Shown piece by piece: positions 1 to 8,716 of a stretch of 64,000 nt of DNA (the first letter of the stretch is position 1; each line of letters begins with the position of its first letter). Below the pieces are notes generated by a model. That model made no database searches. It was given only the letters and a program-made list of their open reading frames with translations, and had not been told where the DNA came from. Source of the DNA: Arthrobacter castelli DSM 16402 (GTDB lineage Bacteria; Actinomycetota; Actinomycetes; Actinomycetales; Micrococcaceae); NCBI RefSeq assembly GCF_000430705.1, contig NZ_AUMN01000004.1, forward strand, positions 124,001 to 188,000, read 5' to 3'. The position numbers were made by a program, and so were the translations under genes.

Positions 1-14
1 GCCATCGCGGCGGC

Positions 15-1061
15 CTAGCGAGGCACCGGCACGGTGGACAGGATGGTGCCGAGCACGTCGTCGGCCTCGACGCCGTCCATCTGCGCCTCCGGGCGCAGCG
101 AGACACGATGACGCAAGGTCGGCAGCGTCAGTGTTTTGATATCGTCCGGTGAAACGTAATTGCGCCCGGACAGCCACGCCCAGGCCCGACCGGTTTTCAG
201 CAGTGCGGTTGCTCCCCGGGGAGAGACGCCCAGTTGGAACGAAGGTGTGGACCGGGTGGCGCGGACGATATCGACAATATAGCCGAGCACTTCGTCGGAG
301 ACCCCCACAGCGGACACTGCGTCCCGGGCCGTCTCGAGATCGACGGCCGAAGCGACGGGGGTAATGCCCGCTGCGGACAGCTCGCGGGGATCGAAGCCGG
401 CACTGTGGCGGCGCACCACCTCAATTTCATCGTCGCGTGGCGGCAGCGGCATGGCCAGCTTCAGCAGGAACCTGTCCAATTGCGCCTCCGGCAGCGGGTA
501 GGTGCCTTCGTATTCCACCGGGTTTTGTGTCGCCGCGACAACGAAGGGAGATGGGAGTTGCCGGCTGACGCCGTCGGCGGAGATCTGGTGTTCCTCCATC
601 GCCTCGAGCAGCGATGCCTGCGTCTTGGGAGGGGTGCGGTTGATTTCGTCGGCCAACATCAGGTTGGTGAATACGGGGCCTTCGCGAAAGGAGAATTCCG
701 AGGTGTGCGTGTCGTAGACCAGCGAACCCGTGACGTCGCCGGGCATCAGGTCCGGGGTGAATTGCACCCGCTTGGTATCGAGGCTCAATGCCTCGGACAA
801 GGCCCGCACCAGCAGGGTTTTGGCCACACCGGGAACGCCCTCAAGCAGGACATGGCCGCGGGTCAGCAGCGCGATCAGCAGACCGGTGACCGTGGAATCC
901 TGCCCGACGACGGCCTTGGCGACTTCGCTGCGAACCCTCAGCAGCGCCTCCCGCGACGGGTCTGCGGAATCCACCCCGCTCCCGGGTCCGGCGCTGTCTT
1001 GCCCGCCGGCCGGGTACGGGGCCTGCGGTTGATATGGCGTTTCGGGGTACGGCTGACTCAT
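15..1061 (-). CDS. moxR: MoxR-family AAA+ ATPase
   Basis: MoxR ATPases are AAA+ chaperones that, with DUF58/VWA partners, act on maturation of envelope or metal-centre proteins. The 348-residue product has a Walker A (GVPGVAKT), a Walker B (LADEINR) and the family motif TQNPVEYEGTYPLPEAQLDR, followed by the C-terminal lid. I chose the ATG at 1061 (MSQPYPE) rather than a longer reading frame because it overlaps the stop of the upstream DUF4350 gene in an ATGA, the usual coupling in this operon. The first about 40 residues are a Pro/Gln/Gly-rich low-complexity tail. On the minus strand, an ATG at positions 5-3 just after this stop is probably the start of the next operon gene, typically DUF58, which lies outside the window. 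Family assignment is firm; the substrate is unknown. Confidence 0.93.
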   Translation of the reverse strand: MSQPYPETPYQPQAPYPAGGQDSAGPGSGVDSADPSREALLRVRSEVAKAVVGQDSTVTGLLIALLTRGHVLLEGVPGVAKTLLVRALSEALSLDTKRVQFTPDLMPGDVTGSLVYDTHTSEFSFREGPVFTNLMLADEINRTPPKTQASLLEAMEEHQISADGVSRQLPSPFVVAATQNPVEYEGTYPLPEAQLDRFLLKLAMPLPPRDDEIEVVRRHSAGFDPRELSAAGITPVASAVDLETARDAVSAVGVSDEVLGYIVDIVRATRSTPSFQLGVSPRGATALLKTGRAWAWLSGRNYVSPDDIKTLTLPTLRHRVSLRPEAQMDGVEADDVLGTILSTVPVPR

Positions 1062-2323
1062 TTGGCAGTTGCTTCTTTCTCTAGATGGTCCAATTCCTGC
1101 GCCCATTCCAACAGTTCCGCGTCCGTTTCCGGCCGGTGCCTCAACAGGATCCTGCCGACGTCGTGCTCCGACAGCGAGCTGCCACTGGCGACGGCGCGGG
1201 CCACGGCTTCTGCCGGAGCACCGGCACCCAGCCGGAAATGTGAGGCCATTCGGGCCAGTGTCCCGGCCCGCAGATTTTCGGCCGCGCGGTGAACGGCCCG
1301 TGAATCCTGGTACAGCCGCGCCCGGCCTTCGGCGGTCTCAGCGGCCTTGGCGATGACCGGCAACGGTTCCAGCACCAAGGGCCCCCGGCGGCGTGCCTGC
1401 CACAGCACACCCAGTACCGCGGCGATGGCCAGCCAGATTCCGGCGAACCGGACCCATGGCGGAAGAAGTTCGCCAAGCTCAGGGGCATTCTGGTGGATGG
1501 CTGTATCGGCCAGCGATGGTTGGTACCACACCAGGTTCGGTTCGGCCCCCAATGTGCGCAGGGTCAGCGCAGCGTTGCCGTGGAACCGGAGTCGTTCATT
1601 GCTGATGATGTTGCCGTTGCCAACGACCGTGACATCGCCGTCGGCGGACTTGACGAACAACGCCGACGGGCCGGCCTGCTCGTTCTGCAGCAGATAGCAC
1701 ATCACCGGGCCGCGGTATGCCGACCCGCCGCCGTCGATCGGCCCCGCAGCGCGAGGGTGGTCCACCCGGCACTGAGGCGAGATCGTGGCGCTGTCCGCTT
1801 CACTTGCACCATTGCTGTCGTCGGCAGAGGGGACGACGCCGGCGGCATGGATATCCTGCGCGAAGGCCGACAGCATGGCCACGGAGGGTTCCACCAGGAC
1901 GGTCCGGGCGGAAGCATCAGCCAGTTTTTCCAGCTGGGGGTCTTCAAGCAACCCCAACCGGTCGTGCACCAGCAGGATCGTATTCTCCGTCCCGGCCGAT
2001 TCCAGTTGCTGCAGCGTCTGCTCCAGTGTGTCGGCTACTTCGATGTCCACGCCCTGTTCCCGCAGGATTTGTGCCGTTGCCATCGCGCCGTCGGGCGCCG
2101 GATTGCCGGGGGAGAGGATGCCCCTGTCCCCGCCACCGGTGCGGAGCATGAAGATGGCGGCAAGCACGACGACGGTTATCCCGCCGAGCAGGATCCAGAA
2201 CTTCCACTTGCGCAACGACTTCCGCAGGGTTTTCAACGGGCTCCCGCCTGCGGTGGTGACGGAGCCATCCAGTTCCGTGTGCGGTGCTGGTTCCCCGCTC
2301 CGTTCGTCGACCCGCTGGCTCAT
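1058..2323 (-). CDS. DUF4350 domain-containing membrane protein
   Basis: 421 residues. A cytoplasmic N-terminal stretch is followed by a membrane segment at about residues 43-60 (WILLGGITVVVLAAIFML), a large extracytoplasmic region, a second membrane segment at about 292-310 (FAGIWLAIAAVLGVLW) and a cytoplasmic tail. The external part (ATAQILREQGVDIEVADTLEQ ... ILLVHDRLGLLEDPQLEKLAD) matches what is known of DUF4350, a glutamine-amidotransferase-like fold of unknown function found with MoxR/DUF58/DUF4129. Its start overlaps the DUF4129 stop and its stop overlaps the moxR start, each as ATGA, so the genes are almost certainly translationally coupled. No catalytic residues can be assigned. Confidence 0.85.
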   Translation of the reverse strand: MSQRVDERSGEPAPHTELDGSVTTAGGSPLKTLRKSLRKWKFWILLGGITVVVLAAIFMLRTGGGDRGILSPGNPAPDGAMATAQILREQGVDIEVADTLEQTLQQLESAGTENTILLVHDRLGLLEDPQLEKLADASARTVLVEPSVAMLSAFAQDIHAAGVVPSADDSNGASEADSATISPQCRVDHPRAAGPIDGGGSAYRGPVMCYLLQNEQAGPSALFVKSADGDVTVVGNGNIISNERLRFHGNAALTLRTLGAEPNLVWYQPSLADTAIHQNAPELGELLPPWVRFAGIWLAIAAVLGVLWQARRRGPLVLEPLPVIAKAAETAEGRARLYQDSRAVHRAAENLRAGTLARMASHFRLGAGAPAEAVARAVASGSSLSEHDVGRILLRHRPETDAELLEWAQELDHLEKEATAK

Positions 2324-3021
2324 CGCAGCTCCAGCGGAGCGGCAGGCATTCCGGCATACACCGGGTGCAAGGCGAGCAACCCGTCGTCCAGATGCAGCAA
2401 CTGCTCATACTCGGTCCGGCTCCCGATGGCGTCGCCGTATCGGATGTCGTTGAAGGTCAATGCAGCTTCATGCAGTGGTTGGCGCTGTGGCGGAAAAGCA
2501 GCCTCCAGCTGCGCTGCGACTTCGCCGGCTGTGCGTCCGGGCTGGGGATCGATGACCGTGCGTTCCTCGGCCGAGCGGACGATGGCGCGGAACTGCTCCA
2601 GCACAGCGCGTCCGAAGTCCTCTTGCTGCGCTGCGCGGCTGCCTTCTTCCCGGTGCTGCCCGGCGGTGAGCAGCACATCATCGTCGAACATCTCATCGGG
2701 CTGCACGCGGCTGCGGTTCAGCCGTGGCCGGATGAGCCAGATGGCCACACCGATCAGCAACAGGGCTGCGACAGTGATGATGACCGTGCCCAGGTCGGCT
2801 TCGATGCCGGACATATTTTCAAAGACGGATCCGATCCATTCGAATATCCTGGTGACGATCTGGTCGAAAAGAGAAGGCTTGGCTTGCTGGTAAACGCCCT
2901 TGCTCAGTTCCTCCACGGCCCAGTCCCGCGCCTGTTCGTCGTCCGGCAGGACTGGAACTTCCGTCGGGAGCTGTGCCGGTGTTTGCAGCGCGTAAGCCGC
3001 TGAAGTGCCGAAAGCTGTCAC
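2320..3021 (-). CDS. DUF4129 domain-containing protein
   Basis: 233 residues, starting with GTG directly after the stop codon of the upstream gene (TGAGTGA, no gap). There is a probable extracytoplasmic N-terminus, one membrane segment at about 78-98 (VIITVAALLLIGVAIWLI) and a cytoplasmic C-terminal DUF4129 domain (QEDFGRAVLEQFRAIVRSAE, GRTAGEVAAQL, FNDIRYGD, the last being the typical FxxVRYG-like signature). DUF4129 proteins are found with MoxR ATPases and, in other bacteria, at the C-terminus of transglutaminase-like membrane proteins. The biochemical role is unknown. The N-terminus lacks an obvious cleavable signal from this GTG. Confidence 0.85.
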   Translation of the reverse strand: MTAFGTSAAYALQTPAQLPTEVPVLPDDEQARDWAVEELSKGVYQQAKPSLFDQIVTRIFEWIGSVFENMSGIEADLGTVIITVAALLLIGVAIWLIRPRLNRSRVQPDEMFDDDVLLTAGQHREEGSRAAQQEDFGRAVLEQFRAIVRSAEERTVIDPQPGRTAGEVAAQLEAAFPPQRQPLHEAALTFNDIRYGDAIGSRTEYEQLLHLDDGLLALHPVYAGMPAAPLELR

Positions 3022-4233
3022 TCAGTAACCCTGTCCCGGTGAGGATGCGGGGCCGGATTGTCCGGCAGTGGCGGCGAGCCGTTCGGCTTCCTTCATCAGC
3101 ACAATGTCGAATCCTTCGTGCCGCATTCTCAGGTCGACGTACATGAGTGCGGTGACACCGGCCTGGAACGCGTAAGCGACGGCGTAGAAAACGCTTGAGA
3201 CAATAGTTGATACGAGTGACACAATCAGCGAGCTCACCACCATGCTCTCCGCGGACTCTGCCCCGCCGGTGCCCATGCCGAAGAAGCTGACGATGAATTG
3301 AATCGGCACGGTCACCACCGAGGTGACGATTCCGACAATCAGGAGGGTCAACAACACGATACCGAAGATGCGCCACCAGTTGCGTCGCATCAGCCGCCAC
3401 GACCGCCCGATGGAGGCGAAAACACCGATCTCCTCGAGGACCAGCGCGGCCGGGGCCAGCATGACCTTGATGCCGATCCAGAGTGCCGCCGCAAGCATGA
3501 CCAGCACCAGCACGGCTATGATCCAGCCGTTCAGCTCGGCGCCGACGCCAAGCACGATCAACAGGACCAGGGCAGCGAAGAAGAGGGGTCCGCCGATAAA
3601 AAGCCACAGGGCGCATAACCCGATCAGCGGCCAAATCCGTCCCTTCGCCCGGCCCCACATTTGTTTGAAACGGGTGTGCTGATTCAGCACTGCCCGCGAG
3701 ACAGGAATAACCAATACACCCTGCAGCACAAACACACTGAACGAATTGAGCAACGCCAACAGCAGGAAAGTGGCGAAAACGCCGCCCCCGAAAGCGATTC
3801 CGGCTGCTGTAGGCATCCCATCCGGCTGAATGAAAGATTCGACATTTGTGCCGGCGCCAAAGAACGCGCCGGCCGCCAATGCCATCAGGACGGCAACGCC
3901 CAGTTGAAACAAGACAGCCGAGCCGAACATGGCCTTGGCGTTCTTCCGGGTGGCCTGGAAGGCGCCATCGAGGATTTCCCCCACGCCCAGGGGACGCAAT
4001 GGGATGACCCCGGGCTTCGGCGGCGCGATATAACCGGGATAGCCCGGCGGCTGGCCCCACTGGGGTTGGCCGGGCGGTTGTTGGCCCCACTGGGGTTGGC
4101 CGGGCGGTTGCTGGCCCCACTGGGGTTGTTGCTCACCGGGCCCCTGCGTTTGTGACCCCGAAGGCCGTTGCCGGCCATTCGGTCCCGGCGGCGTACCCAT
4201 CCCGTCGGCAGGATGGCGCGGACCGTCACTCAT
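3022..4233 (-). CDS. GPDP membrane-domain-like integral membrane protein
   Basis: First gene of the minus-strand operon, 403 residues. The first about 80 residues are Gly/Pro/Gln-rich with repeats of the type QPQWGQQPPG. They are followed by a domain beginning PGVIPLRPLGVGEILDGAFQATRKNAKAMFG, which resembles the membrane domain of glycerophosphoryl diester phosphodiesterase-associated proteins, with six or more hydrophobic segments (for example FATFLLLALLNSFSVFVLQGVLVIP and IIAVLVLVMLAAALWIGIKVMLAPAALV). No phosphodiesterase catalytic domain is present, so only a membrane-protein role can be claimed. Such proteins often head MoxR/DUF4129 operons in Micrococcales. A 217-bp gap separates it from the divergent mtrA. 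Confidence 0.8.
   Translation of the reverse strand: MSDGPRHPADGMGTPPGPNGRQRPSGSQTQGPGEQQPQWGQQPPGQPQWGQQPPGQPQWGQPPGYPGYIAPPKPGVIPLRPLGVGEILDGAFQATRKNAKAMFGSAVLFQLGVAVLMALAAGAFFGAGTNVESFIQPDGMPTAAGIAFGGGVFATFLLLALLNSFSVFVLQGVLVIPVSRAVLNQHTRFKQMWGRAKGRIWPLIGLCALWLFIGGPLFFAALVLLIVLGVGAELNGWIIAVLVLVMLAAALWIGIKVMLAPAALVLEEIGVFASIGRSWRLMRRNWWRIFGIVLLTLLIVGIVTSVVTVPIQFIVSFFGMGTGGAESAESMVVSSLIVSLVSTIVSSVFYAVAYAFQAGVTALMYVDLRMRHEGFDIVLMKEAERLAATAGQSGPASSPGQGY
4051..4128. repeat. 30-bp tandem repeat coding for QPQWGQQPPG
   Basis: Two full units (4051-4080, 4081-4110) and a partial third (4111-4128). The units are nearly identical (ctggccccac at 4051 and 4111, ttggccccac at 4081). They lie in frame in the GPDP-like membrane protein and give its Gln/Pro/Gly-rich cytoplasmic tail. 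Copy number is likely to vary between strains by slippage (inference). Confidence 0.9.
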
Positions 4234-4450
4234 GACACGCTCTCCCCATTCCTGGCACTGACCACGACGCCGAATTCGTCACGGATATGCCCTTTCGATA
4301 TCACCTTATAGTTTCTCACCGACACTTCATAGAAGCAGCGTCGCGACGGTGGATGATCGCCTTTTCGAGCAGAATGACGCCGGTCGGTACCAGCGCCTTA
4401 TTACCCGTAACCGTGTCCCGGCGCGACAATCCCTGTTCACTAATGACAAC

Positions 4451-5137
4451 ATGAGTCTTATGAAAGGACGCATTCTGGTCGTAGACGATGACGAGGCCTT
4501 GTCGGAGATGATCGGCATCGTGCTGCGAAACGACGGGTTTGAGCCTGTCTTCTGTGCTGACGGCAATGAGGCCCTCAACGTATTTGCCAGCTCCAGGCCG
4601 GATCTTGTGCTGCTGGATTTGATGCTGCCCGGGGCCGATGGAATCGAAGTATGCCGGCAAATTCGTGCAGACTCGGACCTGCCGATCGTGATGCTGACCG
4701 CCAAAACTGACACATCCGACGTCGTCCGTGGCTTGGAAGCCGGAGCGGACGACTATGTTCCCAAGCCGTTTAAGCCGGCCGAACTGGTGGCGCGTGTCCG
4801 TGCACGACTGCGCCCCGGGGACCAAAAGGCACCGGAAACGTTGCGGATCGCCGACGTCGTCATCGACGTGGCCGGCCACATCGTTTACCGCGGCGACGAA
4901 CGGATTTCGCTGACGCCCTTGGAATTCGATCTGCTGGTGGCGTTGGCCCGCAAGCCGTGGCAGGTGTTCAGCCGCGAATTGCTGCTCGAACAGGTGTGGG
5001 GCTACCGGCATGCTGCCGACACGCGACTGGTTAACGTCCACGTCCAGCGGCTCCGGTCGAAAATTGAACGGGATCCGGAGGCTCCTGAAGTCGTGTTGAC
5101 TGTCCGCGGCGTCGGGTACAAGGCCGGCCAAGGCTGA
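4451..5137 (+). CDS. mtrA: Response regulator MtrA
   Basis: OmpR/PhoB-type response regulator of the essential actinobacterial MtrAB system, which controls cell-wall hydrolases, division and replication-linked genes. From the ATG at 4451 it is 228 residues, the same length as mycobacterial MtrA; the upstream extension of the open frame has no support. The receiver domain carries the acidic pocket (VVDDDE), the phospho-acceptor Asp56 in DLVLLDLMLPG, and the conserved Lys in YVPKPFKP. The C-terminal winged helix has LTPLEFDLLVAL and RLRSKIERDP. It is followed by mtrB after 65 bp and then lpqB, the classic order. Confidence 0.97.
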   Translation: MSLMKGRILVVDDDEALSEMIGIVLRNDGFEPVFCADGNEALNVFASSRPDLVLLDLMLPGADGIEVCRQIRADSDLPIVMLTAKTDTSDVVRGLEAGADDYVPKPFKPAELVARVRARLRPGDQKAPETLRIADVVIDVAGHIVYRGDERISLTPLEFDLLVALARKPWQVFSRELLLEQVWGYRHAADTRLVNVHVQRLRSKIERDPEAPEVVLTVRGVGYKAGQG

Positions 5138-5202
5138 ATCGGTGGCACCGGGCGGGTTCGGCGGCCAAGGTGCCGGTAGAATGTCCTTGAGAGGTCTGGT
5201 GC

Positions 5203-6936
5203 ATGAGCGAAAGCAAAACCACTGTTTCTGCCGGGCCGCTGTGGCTGAGGCGGCTTCGCGCCGCCGGGGGGTCTCTTCCGGAACGTCTGCATGGATTTCG
5301 GGGACACACCACGCGGCAGTGGCGACGGTCGCTGCAGTTCCGCACCGTCGCAGCGACGGTGATGCTCACTGCTATGGCGTTTGTGGGCGTTGGCGCTTTC
5401 CTGTCCGGGCAGATTGCCCAAGGCCTGTATCAGGAGCGGCTGGCCACAGCGCTTGACGAGTCCCGGCGCGGGTTCTCCACCGTGGAGAGTATTTTCGACG
5501 GCGCCATCGGCAGCGACCAGGCGACCACCACGGAGGTGGTGCTGGACGCGCTGTCCCAGTTGCAGGGTTCCTTTGACGAGAACGACCGGAAAGTCCTGCT
5601 GGTGCCGGTCTTTGGGGAAGACCAGGAAAACCTCTGGCTGGGGGAGACCAACGTCGGCGGGCTGACATCAAACGCGATTCCCGATGAACTGCGCGAGGCA
5701 ATTGCCACCGGCGAAGCGGATGCTATTCATTACCGTCCGGTCACGATAGTGGTCGAGAATCGGGATGTTCCGGCAATCGCCGTGGGCACGCGGGTGGTGC
5801 TGCCCCCGGGTAACGAGTACGAGCTGTATCTGGTGTACAACATTGCATCCGCGCAACAGACCCTGGACTACATCCACCGGTCACTGTGGGTTGCCGGCGC
5901 GGTGTTGCTGCTGCTGGTGGGCACCATCGCCTGGTTTGTCACCCGCGCCGTCGTGGGGCCGGTCGGCCATGCCGCGGATGTGTCGGAAAAACTCGCTGCA
6001 GGCGAATTGCAGGAACGCATGGAAGTCCACGGGGAGGACGAAGTCGCACGCCTTGGCGCCTCCTTCAACCACATGGCCGACAGCCTGCAGCATCAGATCA
6101 CCCAGTTGGCTGAGCTGTCCCAAATGCAGCAACGCTTCGTTTCCGACGTCTCCCATGAGCTGAGGACCCCGCTGACCACCGTGCGGATGGCCACTGAGGT
6201 CCTCTACGAGGCCCGGAACGAGTTCGACCCGGTCAATGAGCGATCGGCCGAATTGCTGTACGTGCAGGTGGAACGCTTCCAGGCGCTGCTGGCCGATTTG
6301 CTGGAGATTTCACGGTTCGACGCCGGCGCAGCAGTGCTGGAATCTGAGCCCACCGATATCTTTACCGTGGTCCGCAGCGTGATTGAGGGCGCCCAGCCGC
6401 TGGCGGATCAGAGCGGTTCGCAGGTCAGCGTCGTTTCCTCGCTTCAACGGTGCGTGGTGGACATGGATGCCCGCCGCATCGACCGGATCCTGCGGAACCT
6501 GCTGGTCAATGCGCTCGAACACGGCGACGGCAACCCGATCGAGTTCCTGGTCGAGGCCACCGATACGACGGTGGCGGTGGCGGTGCGGGATCACGGCATT
6601 GGGATGAGCGAGCTCGACGCTTCGAGAGTGTTTGACCGGTTCTGGCGCGCCGACCCGGCACGGGCGCGCACGTCCGGCGGCAGCGGCCTGGGACTGTCCA
6701 TCGCCACCGAAGACGCCCGGTTGCATGGCGGCTGGCTGGACGCTTCGGGACGGGAAGATCAGGGATCCTGCTTCCGGCTGACCTTGCCCAGGAGCCGGGA
6801 CGCCGACGCGGGAGAGCCACCAATTCCATTGCCGCCGGCAGATTTTTCGAACCAGGCGGATACAAGGCAGCCAACCAGTTCTCCGGATTCGACCGGACCA
6901 GCAGCGAGGAAGAACAGTGACGAAGTCAAGACCTGA
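5203..6936 (+). CDS. mtrB: Sensor histidine kinase MtrB
   Basis: 577 residues. The first membrane segment is at about 50-70 (ATVMLTAMAFVGVGAFL), followed by an extracytoplasmic sensor region of about 155 residues, a second membrane segment at about 227-246 (LWVAGAVLLLLVGTIAWFV), HAMP, a HisKA domain with the phospho-accepting His at about residue 318 (VSDVSHELRTPLTTV), and HATPase_c with an N box (NLLVNALEHGDG) and G boxes (DHGIGM, GGSGLGLSIA). It phosphorylates MtrA. The C-terminal tail after the ATPase domain is Pro-rich. Its last 20 bp overlap the GTG start of lpqB, implying translational coupling. Confidence 0.96.
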   Translation: MSESKTTVSAGPLWLRRLRAAGGSLPERLHGFRGHTTRQWRRSLQFRTVAATVMLTAMAFVGVGAFLSGQIAQGLYQERLATALDESRRGFSTVESIFDGAIGSDQATTTEVVLDALSQLQGSFDENDRKVLLVPVFGEDQENLWLGETNVGGLTSNAIPDELREAIATGEADAIHYRPVTIVVENRDVPAIAVGTRVVLPPGNEYELYLVYNIASAQQTLDYIHRSLWVAGAVLLLLVGTIAWFVTRAVVGPVGHAADVSEKLAAGELQERMEVHGEDEVARLGASFNHMADSLQHQITQLAELSQMQQRFVSDVSHELRTPLTTVRMATEVLYEARNEFDPVNERSAELLYVQVERFQALLADLLEISRFDAGAAVLESEPTDIFTVVRSVIEGAQPLADQSGSQVSVVSSLQRCVVDMDARRIDRILRNLLVNALEHGDGNPIEFLVEATDTTVAVAVRDHGIGMSELDASRVFDRFWRADPARARTSGGSGLGLSIATEDARLHGGWLDASGREDQGSCFRLTLPRSRDADAGEPPIPLPPADFSNQADTRQPTSSPDSTGPAARKNSDEVKT

Positions 6937-8653
6937 TCCGCGCTCGGTTGCGCGGGAGGGACGCCGGTCGTCCCGGCGGGCGCTGGTGGCGGCATTGTGC
7001 GCGGTTCTGCTGCTGGCCGGGTGTTCGGCGATTCCCACCAGCGGACCGGTGCAGCAGGCCGAAGAGCCCCTCAGCGATGAGAACGGGAATCCGGTGGGCT
7101 ACAACCCGGATGGGCCAAAGCCTGATGACAGCCCGAAAGAAATAGTCGAAGGCTTCATCAACGCCGGTACCGGCACGGATGACAATTATCAGACGGCGCG
7201 TAAATTCCTGGCACCGGATCTGGCTGATTCATGGCGTCCGGACGCACGCGCGTGGGTCTACCAAGGCGTGCCGAACATCGTCCGCGCGCCTCAGGACAAT
7301 ACCTTCTCGGTGACCTTCGACCTGACACGCGTCATCAATGGGGAAGGCATCTCCCGTCCGGCCTCGGAAACCGGCGAGGACACCATCAAGTTCTCCCTCA
7401 CCCAGCTCCCCGAGGGCCAGTGGCGGATTTCCGAGGCACCAGACGGAATCATGCTGTCGTCGGACAGCTTCTCCCGGGTATTCGACTCGCACAAGCTGTA
7501 CTTCTACAGCCCCGACTATAAATATGCGATTCCCGACGTCCGCTGGTTCGCCCGCGACGCCTCAGTGCCGGCGTCGTTGGTCCGTGCCATGCTGCTGGGC
7601 CCTGCACCCTATTTGAAAGGCGCCGTAGTGAGCGCCTTCAACGACGGCACCACCTTGGCCAGTCCCGCCGTCGCCGTCGAATCCGGTGAAGCCCTGGTCG
7701 ACCTTGCTCCAGGTGCTATTGACGGGACATCTGGGTTGCAACGGCAGCGGATGCAGGCCCAGCTGGAGATGACACTGCTGCAACTGAACAACATCAGCTC
7801 GGTCAACATGACCATCGAACAGCGTGAAGTTGCGCTGCCGGAAAACACCGAGCCGGTGACGCCGGTCCAGGACCCGGACGTGCCGGCGGTCCAAGTGATG
7901 CTGCGTGATGAGGAGCTGGCCTACTACCAGAACCTCGATGTCTCCCGGCCGAACAAATTGCCGGAGATCTCCCGGCTGGATCCCCGGGACCCGGCGCTGT
8001 CCTACCAACAGGACTGGATCGCATTCCTCAACGGAAAGCGAAACAAGTTGTTCCTCACCGGTGCGGACAAGGACGTGACACAAGTCCTGGCCGGCAGCAA
8101 CCTCACCGAGCCGTCCTTCGGCCCGTACAACTGGCTGTGGACGGCTGAAGCGGCGCGATCGGGCAGTATCTTCGCCGTCGCGGCCGGCAGCAACCCGCCG
8201 GCGGTGGTGTCGGTGTCCGCCGAGTGGCTCAAGGGGACGGTGACGGACCTGAAAATATCCCGCGACGGTGCCCGGGCGTTGGTGATCACCGATTCGGAGG
8301 AGGGCTCCGACGCGATGATTGCCGGTGTGCTGCGTAACGAAGACGGGGTTCCCACCGGTTTGACTCAGCCAATGCACCTCGATCCCTCAGTGCCGGTTGA
8401 CCGGGGAGTCTGGGTGGACGAGACCAGTGTGGCGGTGATCAAGGCATCGAAGACCGAGGACGTCCAGGCGGAGATTCTTTCACTGGACTCTGAATCGAGC
8501 CGGATCACCGGGCTTGAGGGGATGACCCACATTTCCGCAGGCAACGGACGGCAGCAGATCTACGGACAGACTGAAGACTATATCTATCTGCAGGTGGGCA
8601 ACAGCTGGTCGCGCAAGACCAAAAACGTGGTGGACCCCTCCTTCCCGGGATAG
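6917..8653 (+). CDS. lpqB: Lipoprotein LpqB
   Basis: 578 residues from a GTG at 6917, placed 5 bp after a GAGGAAG ribosome site inside the end of mtrB. A lipoprotein signal peptide with lipobox LAGC places the lipidated Cys at residue 36. The rest contains the GerMN-type domain (VRAMLLGPAPYLKGAVVSAF ... VDLAPGA) and a C-terminal beta-propeller-like LpqB region. LpqB modulates MtrB in mycobacteria, and this mtrA-mtrB-lpqB order is conserved in Actinobacteria. The protein is anchored on the outer face of the membrane. Confidence 0.95.
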   Translation: MTKSRPDPRSVAREGRRSSRRALVAALCAVLLLAGCSAIPTSGPVQQAEEPLSDENGNPVGYNPDGPKPDDSPKEIVEGFINAGTGTDDNYQTARKFLAPDLADSWRPDARAWVYQGVPNIVRAPQDNTFSVTFDLTRVINGEGISRPASETGEDTIKFSLTQLPEGQWRISEAPDGIMLSSDSFSRVFDSHKLYFYSPDYKYAIPDVRWFARDASVPASLVRAMLLGPAPYLKGAVVSAFNDGTTLASPAVAVESGEALVDLAPGAIDGTSGLQRQRMQAQLEMTLLQLNNISSVNMTIEQREVALPENTEPVTPVQDPDVPAVQVMLRDEELAYYQNLDVSRPNKLPEISRLDPRDPALSYQQDWIAFLNGKRNKLFLTGADKDVTQVLAGSNLTEPSFGPYNWLWTAEAARSGSIFAVAAGSNPPAVVSVSAEWLKGTVTDLKISRDGARALVITDSEEGSDAMIAGVLRNEDGVPTGLTQPMHLDPSVPVDRGVWVDETSVAVIKASKTEDVQAEILSLDSESSRITGLEGMTHISAGNGRQQIYGQTEDYIYLQVGNSWSRKTKNVVDPSFPG

Positions 8654-8716
8654 CTTTATCCACATCCGAGCCCTCAATGGTGGCCGCGTGCTTCGTCCGC
8701 CGCCGACGATAGGTGG

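Noticed and set aside
234-1292. 352-codon plus-strand frame opposite moxR
   Set aside because: Antisense to a clear MoxR ATPase; the translation has no domain and the high-GC codon pattern explains the open frame.
1493-2893. 466-codon plus-strand frame
   Set aside because: Antisense to the DUF4350 and DUF4129 genes, which show recognisable domains and coupled starts.
2819-4120. 433-codon minus-strand frame overlapping the GPDP-like gene
   Set aside because: Arg/His/Gly-rich translation, alternative frame of a gene with real membrane segments.
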